Counted from the first letter of the stretch, positions 46,996 to 56,509 are shown. The stretch: DNA of 64,000 nt from Pseudomonas sp. Marseille-Q3773 (GCF_916618955.1 NZ_OU745390.1:186001-250000); one strand, 5' to 3'. Numbers and translations are program-made. The notes: generated from the letters alone by a model not told the origin.

Positions 46996-48332
46996 AGCGG
47001 TGCGCTCAGCAGGGCGTTGATGGCCTTGAGGCTGTCATCGCTGAGGCTGCCGCTGGCTGCCATCAGGCGTAGCTGCGCCTGCACGATGGCGTAGCGCTGA
47101 CGGGCCAGTTGCAGGCGGGTGCGGGTCAGCCGCTGCTCGGCATCCAGCACATCGTTGCTGATCCGCGCGCCGGCCTCGAAGGCATGCGTGGTGGTCTGCA
47201 GGTCACTCTGGCTGGAGCGCAAGGCTTGCTGCAGGGCCTGGTACTGGCTGATGCCGCCCGTCAGGTTGAGGTAGGCCTGGCGCGCCATGAAGTCCGCTTC
47301 GCGCCGGGCATCCTCCAGTTCATCCTCGGCGGCACCCTGCAGGGCACGGGCTTCGCGGGTAAGGCTCTGGGTACCGCCACCGGCATACAGCGGCACGCTG
47401 AGTTGCACGCCAACCACCGTCTGGGTGTACTTCTCTTCCGGCACGGTGACGTCGTACAGGCTGCCACCGACCGAGGCAAAACGGCCATGCGCCGCCACCA
47501 GGTCGAGGGTAGGCAGGTGCCCGGCCTGTTGTTTGTCCACTTCCTGTTCGGCGATCAGCTGGCGCACTTCGGCGGCCTGTACCTTCAGGTTGTGCTGACG
47601 CGCCTGTTCGGTCCAGGCATCCAGGCGGGCCGGCTGCGGGCCGCTGAACGCCACCTGGTCGTCAAGCCTGGCCAGTTCCCCCGGCGTGCTGCCGGTCAGC
47701 CGGGCCAGCGCCTGCTGGTTCAGGCGCAAGGCATTGCCGGCGGCGATCTGCTCGGCCTGCGCCAGGTCGTATCGCGCCTGGATGCGCTGTACCTCGTTCT
47801 CGGTCCCGGAGCCCTCGCGGCGGAAGCGCTGTGCCTTGTCCAGTTGCTGGGCCAGGGTTCGGACCTGCTGGCGGCTGGTGGCCAGCTGGTCCTCGGCTAG
47901 CAGCAGCTCGAAGTAGGCGTCGGCCACGCGCAGCATCAGGTCCTGACGCGCAGCGAGCAAGTCGATTTCGCCCGCCGTTGCCAGGGCCTTGCCTTGTTCA
48001 TGGCCGATCACGTTCTGCCAGCGCAGCAGCGGCTGGACCAGTACCAGCGCGTAGGCATTGGAGTTGTCGCGGTCGCGGCTGGCCGCCCCGCTGTGTTCGC
48101 GGTCGACCCAAGCTGCGCCGCTTTCCAGGGACAGGTGCGGCAACAGTCTGGCCAGCCCTTGCGGAGCCTTCTGCGCAGCCGCCAGCTGGCGTTGCTGGGC
48201 GGCAGCATAGGCCATGTCATGCCCCAGGGCCTGCTGGTAGGTCTGGTACAGGTCGCTGGCCTGGACTGGGCCAGCGCCGAACAGGGTGAAGGCCAGCACG
48301 CCTAGGCGGATTCGTGTGCTTTGTCCGAACAC
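46986..48332 (-). CDS. TolC-like outer membrane efflux protein
   Basis: The 448-residue protein has a signal peptide (GPVQA-SD) and two repeats of the helical outer-membrane factor fold, with long heptad-like helices such as EDQLATSRQQVRTLAQQLDK. GTG 48332 is chosen because AAGGAG lies eight bases upstream and the signal peptide follows; it overlaps the DHA2 pump gene by 31 bases. It completes a tripartite exporter with the two genes upstream and ends the ten-gene operon. Confidence 0.87.
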   Translation of the reverse strand: MFGQSTRIRLGVLAFTLFGAGPVQASDLYQTYQQALGHDMAYAAAQQRQLAAAQKAPQGLARLLPHLSLESGAAWVDREHSGAASRDRDNSNAYALVLVQPLLRWQNVIGHEQGKALATAGEIDLLAARQDLMLRVADAYFELLLAEDQLATSRQQVRTLAQQLDKAQRFRREGSGTENEVQRIQARYDLAQAEQIAAGNALRLNQQALARLTGSTPGELARLDDQVAFSGPQPARLDAWTEQARQHNLKVQAAEVRQLIAEQEVDKQQAGHLPTLDLVAAHGRFASVGGSLYDVTVPEEKYTQTVVGVQLSVPLYAGGGTQSLTREARALQGAAEDELEDARREADFMARQAYLNLTGGISQYQALQQALRSSQSDLQTTTHAFEAGARISNDVLDAEQRLTRTRLQLARQRYAIVQAQLRLMAASGSLSDDSLKAINALLSAPLQG

Positions 48333-49873
48333 GTCACGGACTCCTTTGCAGGTGAGGGCTTGGGTTGGCGAGGGTTGCGCATCAGCAGCACCATTGGCAC
48401 GCCGATCAGCATCACTGCGCCGAGCAGACCGAAGAGCATGCTGAAACCGAGCATCTGCGCCTGCTCCCGGGCCTGGAAAAAGGCCAGCACGGCATTGGCC
48501 TGGTCGGCACCCAGCAAGTCGGTGGAAAGCCGCCGAGGATCGAGGTTGGCCAGGTCCCAGCCACTGGCGAGCAGGGTGTTTTCGTCGACGTGCTCGGAAA
48601 GCTGCCGATAGCGCGCCCAGGAAAACCGCGTCAGCAGCGTGGCGGCGATAGCGATGCCGACGCTGCCGCCTAGCTGGCGCATCAGGTTGAGCACGCCGGA
48701 GCCCACCGAAATCAGCTGCGCCGGCAGTTGACGCATGGCCAGGTTGGTCAGCGGCACGAAGATCATGCCCAGGCCAAAGCCACGGATGATCAGCGGCCAG
48801 TACAAGGTGTCGGGGTTGCTTTGCAGGGTGAACTGGGTATGCAGGTACATGGCGTAGCCGTAGACCAGGATGCCCACGCAAATGAAGTAGCGCTCGTCGA
48901 TACGGTTCTCTTGCGACAGCTTGCCGATCACCAGGGTGCTGACCGCGCTGGCCAAGGCCCCGGGGAAGATCACCAGGCCGCTCTGGTAGGCGCTTTGTTC
49001 AAGCAGCGTCTGCAACAGCAGGGGCACCATGAACAGCGTGCTGTACAGGCCGAAGCCGACGCAGAAGGCGCAGACCGAACCCAGCAGGAACTCGCGGTTG
49101 TTGAACAACGCCAGGTTGACGATCGGGTTGGCTACCCGCCGCTCCCAGTAGCAGAACCCCAGCAGGCCGAGCAGCGCCAGTGCCAGGCACAGCAGGCTGA
49201 GGTTGGACTCCAGCCAGTCCCAGTGCTCGCCACGCTCCAGCAGGATTTGCAAGCTGCCGACACCGACGGCAAGCAGGATGAAGCCCAGGTAGTCGATGCT
49301 GCGTGGGCGCCGTTCGTTGGGCGAGTCGCCCACGCACAGCCAGGCCAGCAGCAGCGCCAGCGCACCGATCGGCAGGTTGATCAGGAAGATCCAGTGCCAG
49401 GAGAACGCGTCGATCAGGTAGCCGCCCACCGACGGGCCGAGGGTCGGCCCCATCATCACCCCGACGCCGTACAAGGCCAGGCCGGCACTGACCTTCTCCT
49501 TGGGGAACACGTCGTAGATGATCGCCTGCGAGATGCCCAGCAGACCGCCCCCGGCCAAGCCCTGCACCACGCGCCACAGCACCATCTGCCACAGCTCCTG
49601 CGACACTGCGCAACCCAGCGACGCCAGCACGAACAGTGCCGATGACACCCAGTAGTAGCGGCGCCGGCCAAACCAGGCCGACAGCCAGCCGCTGGCCGGC
49701 AGGATCACCACGTTGGCGACGATGTAGCCGGTCGAAACCCAAGAGATTTCGTCCACCGAAGCGCCAAAGCTGCCCATCAGGCTTGGAATGGCGACGTTGA
49801 CGATGGTCACGTCGAGCAGCTCCATCATCGAGATCAGGGTGACCGTCACGGCCACCAGCCAGGGCGATTTCAT
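48302..49873 (-). CDS. emrB: DHA2 family (EmrB-like) MFS exporter
   Basis: The 523-residue protein has about fourteen membrane segments and the DHA2 motif MMELLDVTIVNVAIPSLMG in helix 1; GWLSAWFGRRRYYW is the loop after helix 2. With the HlyD-type adaptor and TolC-like partner it would pump a hydrophobic product out of the cell. Its start overlaps the adaptor stop by four bases. Placement at the end of a lipid-modifying operon suggests export of the operon's product. Confidence 0.9.
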   Translation of the reverse strand: MKSPWLVAVTVTLISMMELLDVTIVNVAIPSLMGSFGASVDEISWVSTGYIVANVVILPASGWLSAWFGRRRYYWVSSALFVLASLGCAVSQELWQMVLWRVVQGLAGGGLLGISQAIIYDVFPKEKVSAGLALYGVGVMMGPTLGPSVGGYLIDAFSWHWIFLINLPIGALALLLAWLCVGDSPNERRPRSIDYLGFILLAVGVGSLQILLERGEHWDWLESNLSLLCLALALLGLLGFCYWERRVANPIVNLALFNNREFLLGSVCAFCVGFGLYSTLFMVPLLLQTLLEQSAYQSGLVIFPGALASAVSTLVIGKLSQENRIDERYFICVGILVYGYAMYLHTQFTLQSNPDTLYWPLIIRGFGLGMIFVPLTNLAMRQLPAQLISVGSGVLNLMRQLGGSVGIAIAATLLTRFSWARYRQLSEHVDENTLLASGWDLANLDPRRLSTDLLGADQANAVLAFFQAREQAQMLGFSMLFGLLGAVMLIGVPMVLLMRNPRQPKPSPAKESVTCSDKAHESA

Positions 49874-50934
49874 AGTGTCTGCTCGCTATCGCGGGTATCG
49901 ACCTCGACGAACACGCTCATGCCTTGGCTGAGCGCCTGCTGCATGGCAGTGGGCAACTGGCGGAACTCGATGCGCGCCTGGATACGCTGCACCACCTTGG
50001 TGAAGTTGCCGGTGGCGTTTTCCTGTGGCAGCAGCGAGAAGCGCGCGCCGGTGGCCGGTACCAGGCTGTGCACCACCCCTTCGAGCTGCTGCCCCGGGAA
50101 GGCGTCGACGCTGATGCGTGCCGGCTGGCCGACCCGAATGCGGGCGATCTGGGTTTCCTTGAAGTTGGCCACCACCCACATGTGCTCGGTGCTGACCAGG
50201 CTCAGCAGCTTCTGCCCGGCCACGACGAACTGCCCGGGCTGTACGTCCTTGTGCACGATGACCCCGGCCCGCGGCGAGGCCTGGCGGGTGTCCTGCAATT
50301 CGATGCGGGCCAAGGCCAGTGCCGATTCGGCGGCCTTGATCCGGTACTCTTCGACTTTCAGGGCGGCCTTGTTGGCCAAGGCGCCTTCACGGGCTGCGGT
50401 GGAGTTGTCGCGGGCCGCCTGCAACTGGTGGTTCAGGGCATTGAAACGGGCCCGTGCGGCTTCCAGGTCCTGGGTGCTGACCACGCCTTGTTCGGCCAGG
50501 CGTTGGCTGCGCTGGTAGTCACTGCGCGCCTGTTCGACATTGGCCACCAGCTGGCCGATGGTGGCCTGTGCCGCCTGGCTGCGCGCCGCAGCGCTGCGCA
50601 CCTGGCTGTCGATCAGGCCGGGCATGCCGCCCTGGCCGGTAGCCACCAGGGCACCGAGGTAATTGGCCTGGGCTTGCTCGACCCGCTGCAGGTATTCGTC
50701 CTCGCGCACCTGGAACAACAGGTCACCCTTGTTCACCCGGGTGTTCTCGTGCACCGGCACTTGCACCACCACGCCACTCAAGCGGGCCCGAATGGGAATG
50801 ATCACGCCTTCCACTTCGGCGTTGTCGGTGCTGACGTATTGCCTTGCGTATTGCCAGCGTTGCAGCCCCAGCACTGCCAGGCCAGTGATGACCAGCGCCG
50901 ATACTGCCAACTTGGCGTACTTGCCTTTCACCAT
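49870..50934 (-). CDS. emrA: HlyD/EmrA family membrane fusion protein
   Basis: The 354-residue adaptor has one N-terminal membrane segment (LAVSALVITGLAVLGLQRW), then QYVSTDNAEVEGVIIPIRA and the lipoyl-like motif RLSGVVVQVPVHENTRVNKG, a coiled coil and a barrel domain. This is the EmrA layout. ATG 50934 is chosen over the longer frame because the latter reads through the DUF3050 gene in another frame. It is 70 bases downstream of the DUF3050 gene on the same strand. Confidence 0.9.
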   Translation of the reverse strand: MVKGKYAKLAVSALVITGLAVLGLQRWQYARQYVSTDNAEVEGVIIPIRARLSGVVVQVPVHENTRVNKGDLLFQVREDEYLQRVEQAQANYLGALVATGQGGMPGLIDSQVRSAAARSQAAQATIGQLVANVEQARSDYQRSQRLAEQGVVSTQDLEAARARFNALNHQLQAARDNSTAAREGALANKAALKVEEYRIKAAESALALARIELQDTRQASPRAGVIVHKDVQPGQFVVAGQKLLSLVSTEHMWVVANFKETQIARIRVGQPARISVDAFPGQQLEGVVHSLVPATGARFSLLPQENATGNFTKVVQRIQARIEFRQLPTAMQQALSQGMSVFVEVDTRDSEQTL

Positions 50935-51004
50935 GTCACACGCTCTCGTCCTTGTTATGGAGCCGGTGCCCCTGCCCGCAGCTGGCGCAGGCAGGGGCCG
51001 CCAC

Positions 51005-51805
51005 TCAGCTGGCGGCTGCCGCGCAAGCGGCCTGGCCATTGGCACTGGCCCGCTGCTGCAGCAGTTCGAGCACGCCGTCCCACAGCACCGTGCGGGCCAC
51101 CAGTGCATCGGCGGCGCTTTTGGCCAGGGCCTGCTGTTGCGCCGGCTCGCTGACGATCTCGGTGATGATGCGTTTGGCTGCCGGGCCGTGATCGTCGCCG
51201 TCCATCTCGATGTGGCGCTTGAGGTAGTAGGTGAGCATCGGCACGCTGGTTTCATCGATGGCCCAGCGCTGCAGCAGGCCGGTGAACATGTCCGGGATGA
51301 TGTCTTCGCGGCCGAAGAAGAAGTACGCCAGTACCTGCTCGGTCGAGCCATGCAGGGCTACGTCGAGGGTCTTGCTGACGAACACCTTGGCCGGCAACGG
51401 GATGTCCACGTTGGTCAGCGCCTGGGCCAGTGGCACGCCCGCTTGCAGCAGGGACTGGAACTGGCGGAACGGGCCGGTATCGGCACCGATTTCATCCATG
51501 GCGCTGAGGTACAGGTCGAGGTGGCTGATGAAGCCACCGTCGGGGTGTTCGTCGGTTTCCTCGCCGGTGACGATCTCGTTGATCAGTCGCGCGGCAATGA
51601 TGTGCCGGGGTGGCAGCCAGGGCAGGCTGACGCAGGTCAGGTCGCGCTGGATGCGTTTGAGCAGCGTCATGAAGTCCCAAACGGCGAAAACATGGTTTTC
51701 CATCAGCAGGCGCACGTCATCCAGTGTGCTGATACGGGCGAACAGCGGGTGTGCCAGCAGGGTGCGACGTTCATGTTCAATCAGTTCATCTACGTCAAAA
51801 GACAT
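51005..51805 (-). CDS. DUF3050 protein, possible heme-oxygenase-like metal oxygenase
   Basis: The 266-residue protein matches DUF3050 by my recognition of its start and motifs; no function is established as far as I know. It is helical and holds possible metal ligands placed as in heme-oxygenase-like diiron enzymes: E36/H38 in LMENHVFAVWD, E77 and E82/E83 in NEIVTGEETDE, H95 in SHLDLY, and H198, D202, H206 in RHIEMDGDDHG. Such enzymes oxidise fatty acids, amines or amino acids. ATG 51805 follows AGGAG. It lies between a desaturase and an exporter, so it probably tailors the operon's product. Confidence 0.75.
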   Translation of the reverse strand: MSFDVDELIEHERRTLLAHPLFARISTLDDVRLLMENHVFAVWDFMTLLKRIQRDLTCVSLPWLPPRHIIAARLINEIVTGEETDEHPDGGFISHLDLYLSAMDEIGADTGPFRQFQSLLQAGVPLAQALTNVDIPLPAKVFVSKTLDVALHGSTEQVLAYFFFGREDIIPDMFTGLLQRWAIDETSVPMLTYYLKRHIEMDGDDHGPAAKRIITEIVSEPAQQQALAKSAADALVARTVLWDGVLELLQQRASANGQAACAAAAS

Positions 51806-51843
51806 ACTCGGCTCCTTGAGTGTGTGGTGAGGCTGCGGGCGGA

Positions 51844-52815
51844 TCACTGCCCTGAGCGGCCCGGTGGTGGCATTGCATGCCAGGCACCGGCATAGGGGAA
51901 ACGTGCCTTGCAGTAGCGCAAGGCGCCAAAGAAACGCGGTTCGAGCAACGCCTGACGGCCTTCGTACCAGCCGCTGGCGAGCAACTGGCGATGCAGGCGT
52001 GGTAGCCGCCAGCACGGCACCCGCGGGTACAGGTGGTGCTCCAGGTGGTAGTTGGAACCCAGGTGCAGCAGGGTGCTCAGGCAGGCCGTACGCGAGCGGG
52101 CCACCGGCAGCGCTACGCTGGCCTCGAAGGCATGTTCCTGGTAGGCATTGAGGGCCGAAACCAGCAATGCCAGCAGCAGGCACCCGGCCACGGCGGGCAG
52201 CAGCAATGGCCAGCGGGTTGCCAGTGCCAGCCACAGCGCCGGCCACAACAGCAGGCAGGCCAGGTTGACCCGGGCCAGCAGACGGATCTGCTGGTCCGGC
52301 AGCGGCAGGGTGCCGCTGACCTTGGCGCCGGGCAGGGCCAGGCGCACGGTTTGCAACAGGTACCAGGCGGTAACATGCAGGCGCGACAGCAGCAGCCGGG
52401 TGAGCGCCAGGCGATAGCGCCGCAGCAGGCGCCAGTCCGGGTCCTTGGGGCTGCCGTTGTAGCGATGATGCTGCCAGTGGTCGACAAAGTAGCCGGTGAC
52501 GCAGAAGCCGGTGAGCATCGAACTCAGCAGCACCGCCAGCAGGCAGCTGTACAGGCGGTTGTCACTGAGGTTGAAGTGAAACCCCTCGTGGCCGAGGATG
52601 CCCTGCAGGAACAGGCCGTAGCCGGCCAGCACCAGCAGCGGCAGGGCCAGCGGCCATGCCTGTAGCGCCTGGCTGAGGATGGCCACCACCAGCGCCAGCG
52701 GTACGGCGAACAGCAGCAGCGCATAACCGACCACCAGGCTGGTTTCCAGTGCCGATGGCTTGAGCAGGCTGCGCTCCGGGCGCAGCGTGGGCTTGTCCAG
52801 TGCCAGTTGCGTCAT
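51844..52815 (-). CDS. Membrane fatty acid desaturase
   Basis: The 323-residue protein has several membrane segments and three histidine boxes of the desaturase family: HEGFH, DHWQHHRY and NYHLEHHLYP. These bind a diiron centre that inserts a double bond (or hydroxylates) in a lipid chain. It starts at ATG 52815, ten bases after the SDR stop. The position of desaturation and the substrate form (phospholipid, CoA or ACP) cannot be read. Members can also act as hydroxylases or acetylenases. Confidence 0.88.
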   Translation of the reverse strand: MTQLALDKPTLRPERSLLKPSALETSLVVGYALLLFAVPLALVVAILSQALQAWPLALPLLVLAGYGLFLQGILGHEGFHFNLSDNRLYSCLLAVLLSSMLTGFCVTGYFVDHWQHHRYNGSPKDPDWRLLRRYRLALTRLLLSRLHVTAWYLLQTVRLALPGAKVSGTLPLPDQQIRLLARVNLACLLLWPALWLALATRWPLLLPAVAGCLLLALLVSALNAYQEHAFEASVALPVARSRTACLSTLLHLGSNYHLEHHLYPRVPCWRLPRLHRQLLASGWYEGRQALLEPRFFGALRYCKARFPYAGAWHAMPPPGRSGQ

Positions 52816-52825
52816 CGGCCTGGCC

Positions 52826-53653
52826 TCAGTCGATCAGTTCAGGCTTGAGCGAAAGCTGCCCGGCCTTGCTCAGGCTGCGCAGGCGCAGGCCGATGAAGGC
52901 ATCCACCAGGCTCGGCAACCAGCGGGCGGTATACATGGCCACGCTGCCGAGGAAGGTCAGGCCGCGATTGCGCAGGCCACGCTGGGTGCAGGCACGCACC
53001 AGGCCGTTGCTGGCATCATCGAGCTTCTCTTCCAGCGACAGCAGCACGCGGTCGCCGCGCTTGAAACTGACCAGGCGCTTGACCGACAGGCCGACCCGTT
53101 CCGCCGGGTCGTGAATGGCGGTGTCGATGAACCCGGGGAACACCGTCACCACGTCCAGCTGCCCCGGGTACTGCATGCGCAGCACATCCGAATAGGCGCT
53201 CATGGCGCGCTTGCTGGTGGCGTAGGCCGCGACGTAAGGCGCGTTCACCAGGGCGAACAGCGAGGACACGTTGACCACCTTGCCACGGGTGCGCAGCAGC
53301 GCCGGCAAGAACCGCGAGGTCAGTTGCCAGGGCGCCAGCAGGTTGACCTCCAGGGCGCGACGCACGTCTTCGGTTACCCCGGTCTCGCCGCGCTCGAGGG
53401 TCAGCACCCCGGCATTGTTGACCAGGATGTCGATGTCGCCGAAGCGCTCCAGGATCGAGGCGGCGGCCTCGTCCAGGCGTTCGCGGTCGCACAGGTCGAG
53501 CACGTAGTAGGCATCGAAATTCAATGCCGTGTGCGGTTCGAGCCGGTCGATGCCGATCACGGTCGCCCCCTGACGCTTGAGCTTGCGCGCGGTTTCCAGG
53601 CCCAGGCCACGTGCCGCGCCGGTAATGACGACGATCTTGTTGAGCAGTTTCAC
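52826..53653 (-). CDS. Short-chain dehydrogenase/reductase
   Basis: The 275-residue protein has the SDR nucleotide motif TGAARGLG, NNAG in ILVNNAGVL, the catalytic Ser in NVSSLF and YATSK as the catalytic Tyr-Lys. A basic/hydrophobic C-terminal part (about 235-275) may touch the membrane. It overlaps the acyl-CoA dehydrogenase stop by four bases. It probably oxidises or reduces a hydroxyl/keto group on the lipid intermediate. Confidence 0.87.
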   Translation of the reverse strand: MKLLNKIVVITGAARGLGLETARKLKRQGATVIGIDRLEPHTALNFDAYYVLDLCDRERLDEAAASILERFGDIDILVNNAGVLTLERGETGVTEDVRRALEVNLLAPWQLTSRFLPALLRTRGKVVNVSSLFALVNAPYVAAYATSKRAMSAYSDVLRMQYPGQLDVVTVFPGFIDTAIHDPAERVGLSVKRLVSFKRGDRVLLSLEEKLDDASNGLVRACTQRGLRNRGLTFLGSVAMYTARWLPSLVDAFIGLRLRSLSKAGQLSLKPELID

Positions 53654-54795
53654 GGGGTGACTCCATTGGCAATGCTGAAGGTGGCGCCTTGCAGGTAGCG
53701 GTCGAGGTTGGCGGTCATGCTGAATCGCCCAGGCGGGTGGAACTGCAGGCCACGGGTGCTGGCCAGCCAGTCGCAGCCCTGGTTCGAGCGGATGAAGGCA
53801 AGGCCACCAAGCATCTGGTGCGCCAGGTCGGAGGCGCTGGCCAGTTGTTGCTCGATGCCGTAGCGGACCAGCAGCAGGCGCGCCAGCAGGTCATCGGCGT
53901 CGTCTTTCAGCTGCTCCACTTCGTGGGCCAGGCCTTCCAGCGCGCTCAGGCACAGTTGCAGCTGGCAGGCCAGCTGCACCCGCTGCTGGTCGCTCCAGCG
54001 GCGCTCGTCGACAGCCCGCTCCACCAGGCCCATGCACGCCCCCAGGTAACTGGCGCTGATCAGCAGCTCGAACCAGATGAAACCGATGGTCTGTACTTCG
54101 CCTAGCTGCGACTTCAGCCCGGCGGAGAAGATCATCTTGTCGCTGACGTAGACATCCTCCAGGCGCAATTCCTGGCTTTGCGCCGCCGCCAGGGCGCTGT
54201 TGCCCCAGAACGGGTGGTGGCTGATGCCTGGTGCATTGGCGGGAATGAGCGCAATCATCAGTTCCTCGCCGTGCTCGCCGGCCCGGCTGAAGCTGGCGGT
54301 CAGCAGGTCCATCGAAGTGCTCAGGCTGCAGGGTTGCTTGCTGCCGCTCAGACGCACGCCATCGGCCAGCTGCACGGCCTCCATGCCGGCATCGAGGATG
54401 CCGCCACCGGGCACGCCCTCGGCGAAGCCCGAGGCCAGCAGCAGACGCTGCTGGGCGATGGCCGACAACAGCAGGCCTTCGGCGCCGGCGCCATTGGCGG
54501 CAACCGCGACCAGGCTGGCCACGGAAAACTGATGCATGGTGCTGGCCACTGCCAGCGAGGGCGACAACGCCCCGAGGGCAAGCTGCACCTGTAGCGCTTC
54601 GCAGGCGCTGGCGCCCAGGCCACCGCCAGCCTCGGGTACCAGCAAGGCAACCGGGCCGCTGTGCTTGAACCAGTCCACCACCGGGCTGTCGGCGGCCTCG
54701 CGCTGCTCGAATGGCAGTTCCAGGAGCAGGCTGGCGAAGCCCGGGGCAAAGCGCTGCAGCGTTTGCCGGGCGTTGTTCAGGAGTGGCAAGGGCAT
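53650..54795 (-). CDS. Acyl-CoA dehydrogenase family protein
   Basis: The 381-residue protein fits the acyl-CoA dehydrogenase fold: an N-terminal helical part (LVPEAGGGLGASACEALQVQ), a middle beta domain, and a C-terminal helical domain ending in QMLGGLAFIRSNQGCDWLAS. I could not place the catalytic Glu. It would introduce an alpha,beta double bond or act on an ACP-bound chain as TamF is thought to do. ATG 54795 gives the family N-terminus; its start is four bases after the previous stop. Confidence 0.83.
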   Translation of the reverse strand: MPLPLLNNARQTLQRFAPGFASLLLELPFEQREAADSPVVDWFKHSGPVALLVPEAGGGLGASACEALQVQLALGALSPSLAVASTMHQFSVASLVAVAANGAGAEGLLLSAIAQQRLLLASGFAEGVPGGGILDAGMEAVQLADGVRLSGSKQPCSLSTSMDLLTASFSRAGEHGEELMIALIPANAPGISHHPFWGNSALAAAQSQELRLEDVYVSDKMIFSAGLKSQLGEVQTIGFIWFELLISASYLGACMGLVERAVDERRWSDQQRVQLACQLQLCLSALEGLAHEVEQLKDDADDLLARLLLVRYGIEQQLASASDLAHQMLGGLAFIRSNQGCDWLASTRGLQFHPPGRFSMTANLDRYLQGATFSIANGVTP

Positions 54796-54799
54796 GGCA

Positions 54800-55243
54800 T
54801 CACTCCTTGATCTGGCTGTTCGGGAACAGGCCATGGATGATGGCGCTGATATTGTCGCGAATCGCCTGCCGGGCCACCGGGTCGAGCATGTCGGCCAGCA
54901 TCGGCAGGCCCAGGTCGAAGCAGGAGCGGAAGGCGATGCTGGCGCCGCCGTCGGTTTCGCTGACTTGCCACGAGCCGGAGAAGTGCTCGATGTCGCCCGC
55001 GGTCTGGCGGAAGTGGATGTGCAGGTTGTCACGGTCGAAGACATCGCGCTCCTGCCACTTGAGAATGCCGCTATGGAAATTCACCTCCCAGTGGCTCAGC
55101 ACTTCGTGCTCGGCGATGGTCTCGATCTCGATGTTGCGCACCGACTCGCACAGCTGCGGGTAGACGCTGAAATTGCTGATGGCCGCGTAGACCTGCTGGG
55201 CGCTCTGACTGGGAACATGGGCGTTCAGGCTGACTTCATTCAT
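54800..55243 (-). CDS. SRPBCC (START/COQ10-like) lipid-binding protein
   Basis: The 147-residue protein matches the SRPBCC helix-grip fold in layout: VYAAISNFSVYPQLCESVRNI near the start (residues 18-38), a central beta sheet with FHSGILKWQERDVFD, and a long C-terminal helix. Relatives bind quinones, sterols or polyketides or act as cyclases. A carrier or cyclase for the lipid intermediate is likely. It lies nine bases after the aminotransferase stop in the operon. Confidence 0.78.
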   Translation of the reverse strand: MNEVSLNAHVPSQSAQQVYAAISNFSVYPQLCESVRNIEIETIAEHEVLSHWEVNFHSGILKWQERDVFDRDNLHIHFRQTAGDIEHFSGSWQVSETDGGASIAFRSCFDLGLPMLADMLDPVARQAIRDNISAIIHGLFPNSQIKE

Positions 55244-55252
55244 TTCGGTGTC

Positions 55253-56509
55253 CTATTCGAAGGTGCAGGCAAGGGCGCGGGCGAAACCGCCCAGCAGCCA
55301 TTCGACGTCGCTGTCGCTGTACAAGGCTGGCGGTGTCAGGCGGATTACCCGGTGATCGTTGAGCGAATGGTTGACCACGATGCGTTGGTCGATCAGGTGC
55401 ATGACCATGTTGGCTGCCAGCCCGGCGTCGGTGAACTCCAGGCCCAGCAGCAGGCCGGCGCTGCGCAGCTGCACTTCGGCGCCACGCGGGTGCTGGCGCA
55501 GCAGCGCCTGCAGGCCTTGGCGCAGGCGTTGCCCCAGTGCCGCGGCGCGGCTTACCAGCTGGTCGCGCTGCATCACGTCCAAGGTCGCCATTACTGCCGC
55601 CATGGCCAGCGGGTTGGCGCCGAAGGTGGAGGTGTGCATCAGCGGGTTGCGGTTGAGCGGCGCCTGCATTTCGGCAGTGCAGACCATGGCGCTGACCGGC
55701 ACGCAGCCACCGGACAGGCTTTTGCCGACCAGCAGGATGTCGGCGACCACGCCCTCGTGGTCGCAGGCCCACCAGCGCCCGGTGCGGCCCATGCCGGACT
55801 GGATCTCGTCGGCGATGAGCACCGCGCCGTACTGGTCGCAGAGCTGGCGCACCTGCTGCAGGTAGCCGGGCTCGGGCACGATCACCCCCGCTTCGGCCTG
55901 GACCGGTTCGAGGATCACGCAGGCGCGGGCGGGCTGGGCCTGCAATTGGCGGCGCAGCGCTTCGGCATCGCCATAGGGCACGAAGTGGCTGTCGCCCAGC
56001 CGCTCGGCGAACGGGGAGCGGTACAGCTCTCGCCCGGTGACCGCCAGCGAACCGAGGGTCTTGCCGTGGTAGCCGCCCTGAGTCGAGATCACCTGCTGGC
56101 AACCGTTGAGCCAGGCCAGCTTGAGCGCCGCCTCGGTGGCTTCGGTACCTGAGTTGCAGAAGTACACGTACTGCAGCGGGTCGGGGCATACCGCAGCCAG
56201 CGCTGTAGCGGCCTGGGCCTGGAACGGGTTGAGCAGCAGCTTGCTGGCCATCGGGTGGCTGTGCAATTGGCGGCTGACCTGTTCGACCACCTGCGGGTGC
56301 GAATGGCCAAGCAGGAACACGCCATAACCACCGGCATCCAGATAGCGGTTGCCGTCCGTGTCGAACAAGTAGACGCCTTCGCCAGCCACCTCGATGGGCA
56401 GGTTCATCATCGACGCCAGGCGGGCATAGCCGGCATTGACATGGTCACGGTACTGCGCGCGTATGCGCTCGGCGTCCAGCCCTTCGGGCAAGGGAGTGAA
56501 GCTGTTCAT
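55253..56509 (-). CDS. Class III aminotransferase (PLP-dependent)
   Basis: The 418-residue protein is a class III aminotransferase: YLDAGGYGVFLLGHSHP near the start, FCNSGTEATEAALKLA for phosphate binding, LIADEIQSGMGRTGRWWA, and the PLP lysine in LLVGKSLSGGCVPVSA. It is followed in the family by omega-amine or acetylornithine-type enzymes, many of which aminate aldehydes. ATG 56509 leaves four bases after the reductase stop. Next to a thioester reductase it is likely to turn the aldehyde into a primary amine. Confidence 0.9.
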   Translation of the reverse strand: MNSFTPLPEGLDAERIRAQYRDHVNAGYARLASMMNLPIEVAGEGVYLFDTDGNRYLDAGGYGVFLLGHSHPQVVEQVSRQLHSHPMASKLLLNPFQAQAATALAAVCPDPLQYVYFCNSGTEATEAALKLAWLNGCQQVISTQGGYHGKTLGSLAVTGRELYRSPFAERLGDSHFVPYGDAEALRRQLQAQPARACVILEPVQAEAGVIVPEPGYLQQVRQLCDQYGAVLIADEIQSGMGRTGRWWACDHEGVVADILLVGKSLSGGCVPVSAMVCTAEMQAPLNRNPLMHTSTFGANPLAMAAVMATLDVMQRDQLVSRAAALGQRLRQGLQALLRQHPRGAEVQLRSAGLLLGLEFTDAGLAANMVMHLIDQRIVVNHSLNDHRVIRLTPPALYSDSDVEWLLGGFARALACTFE

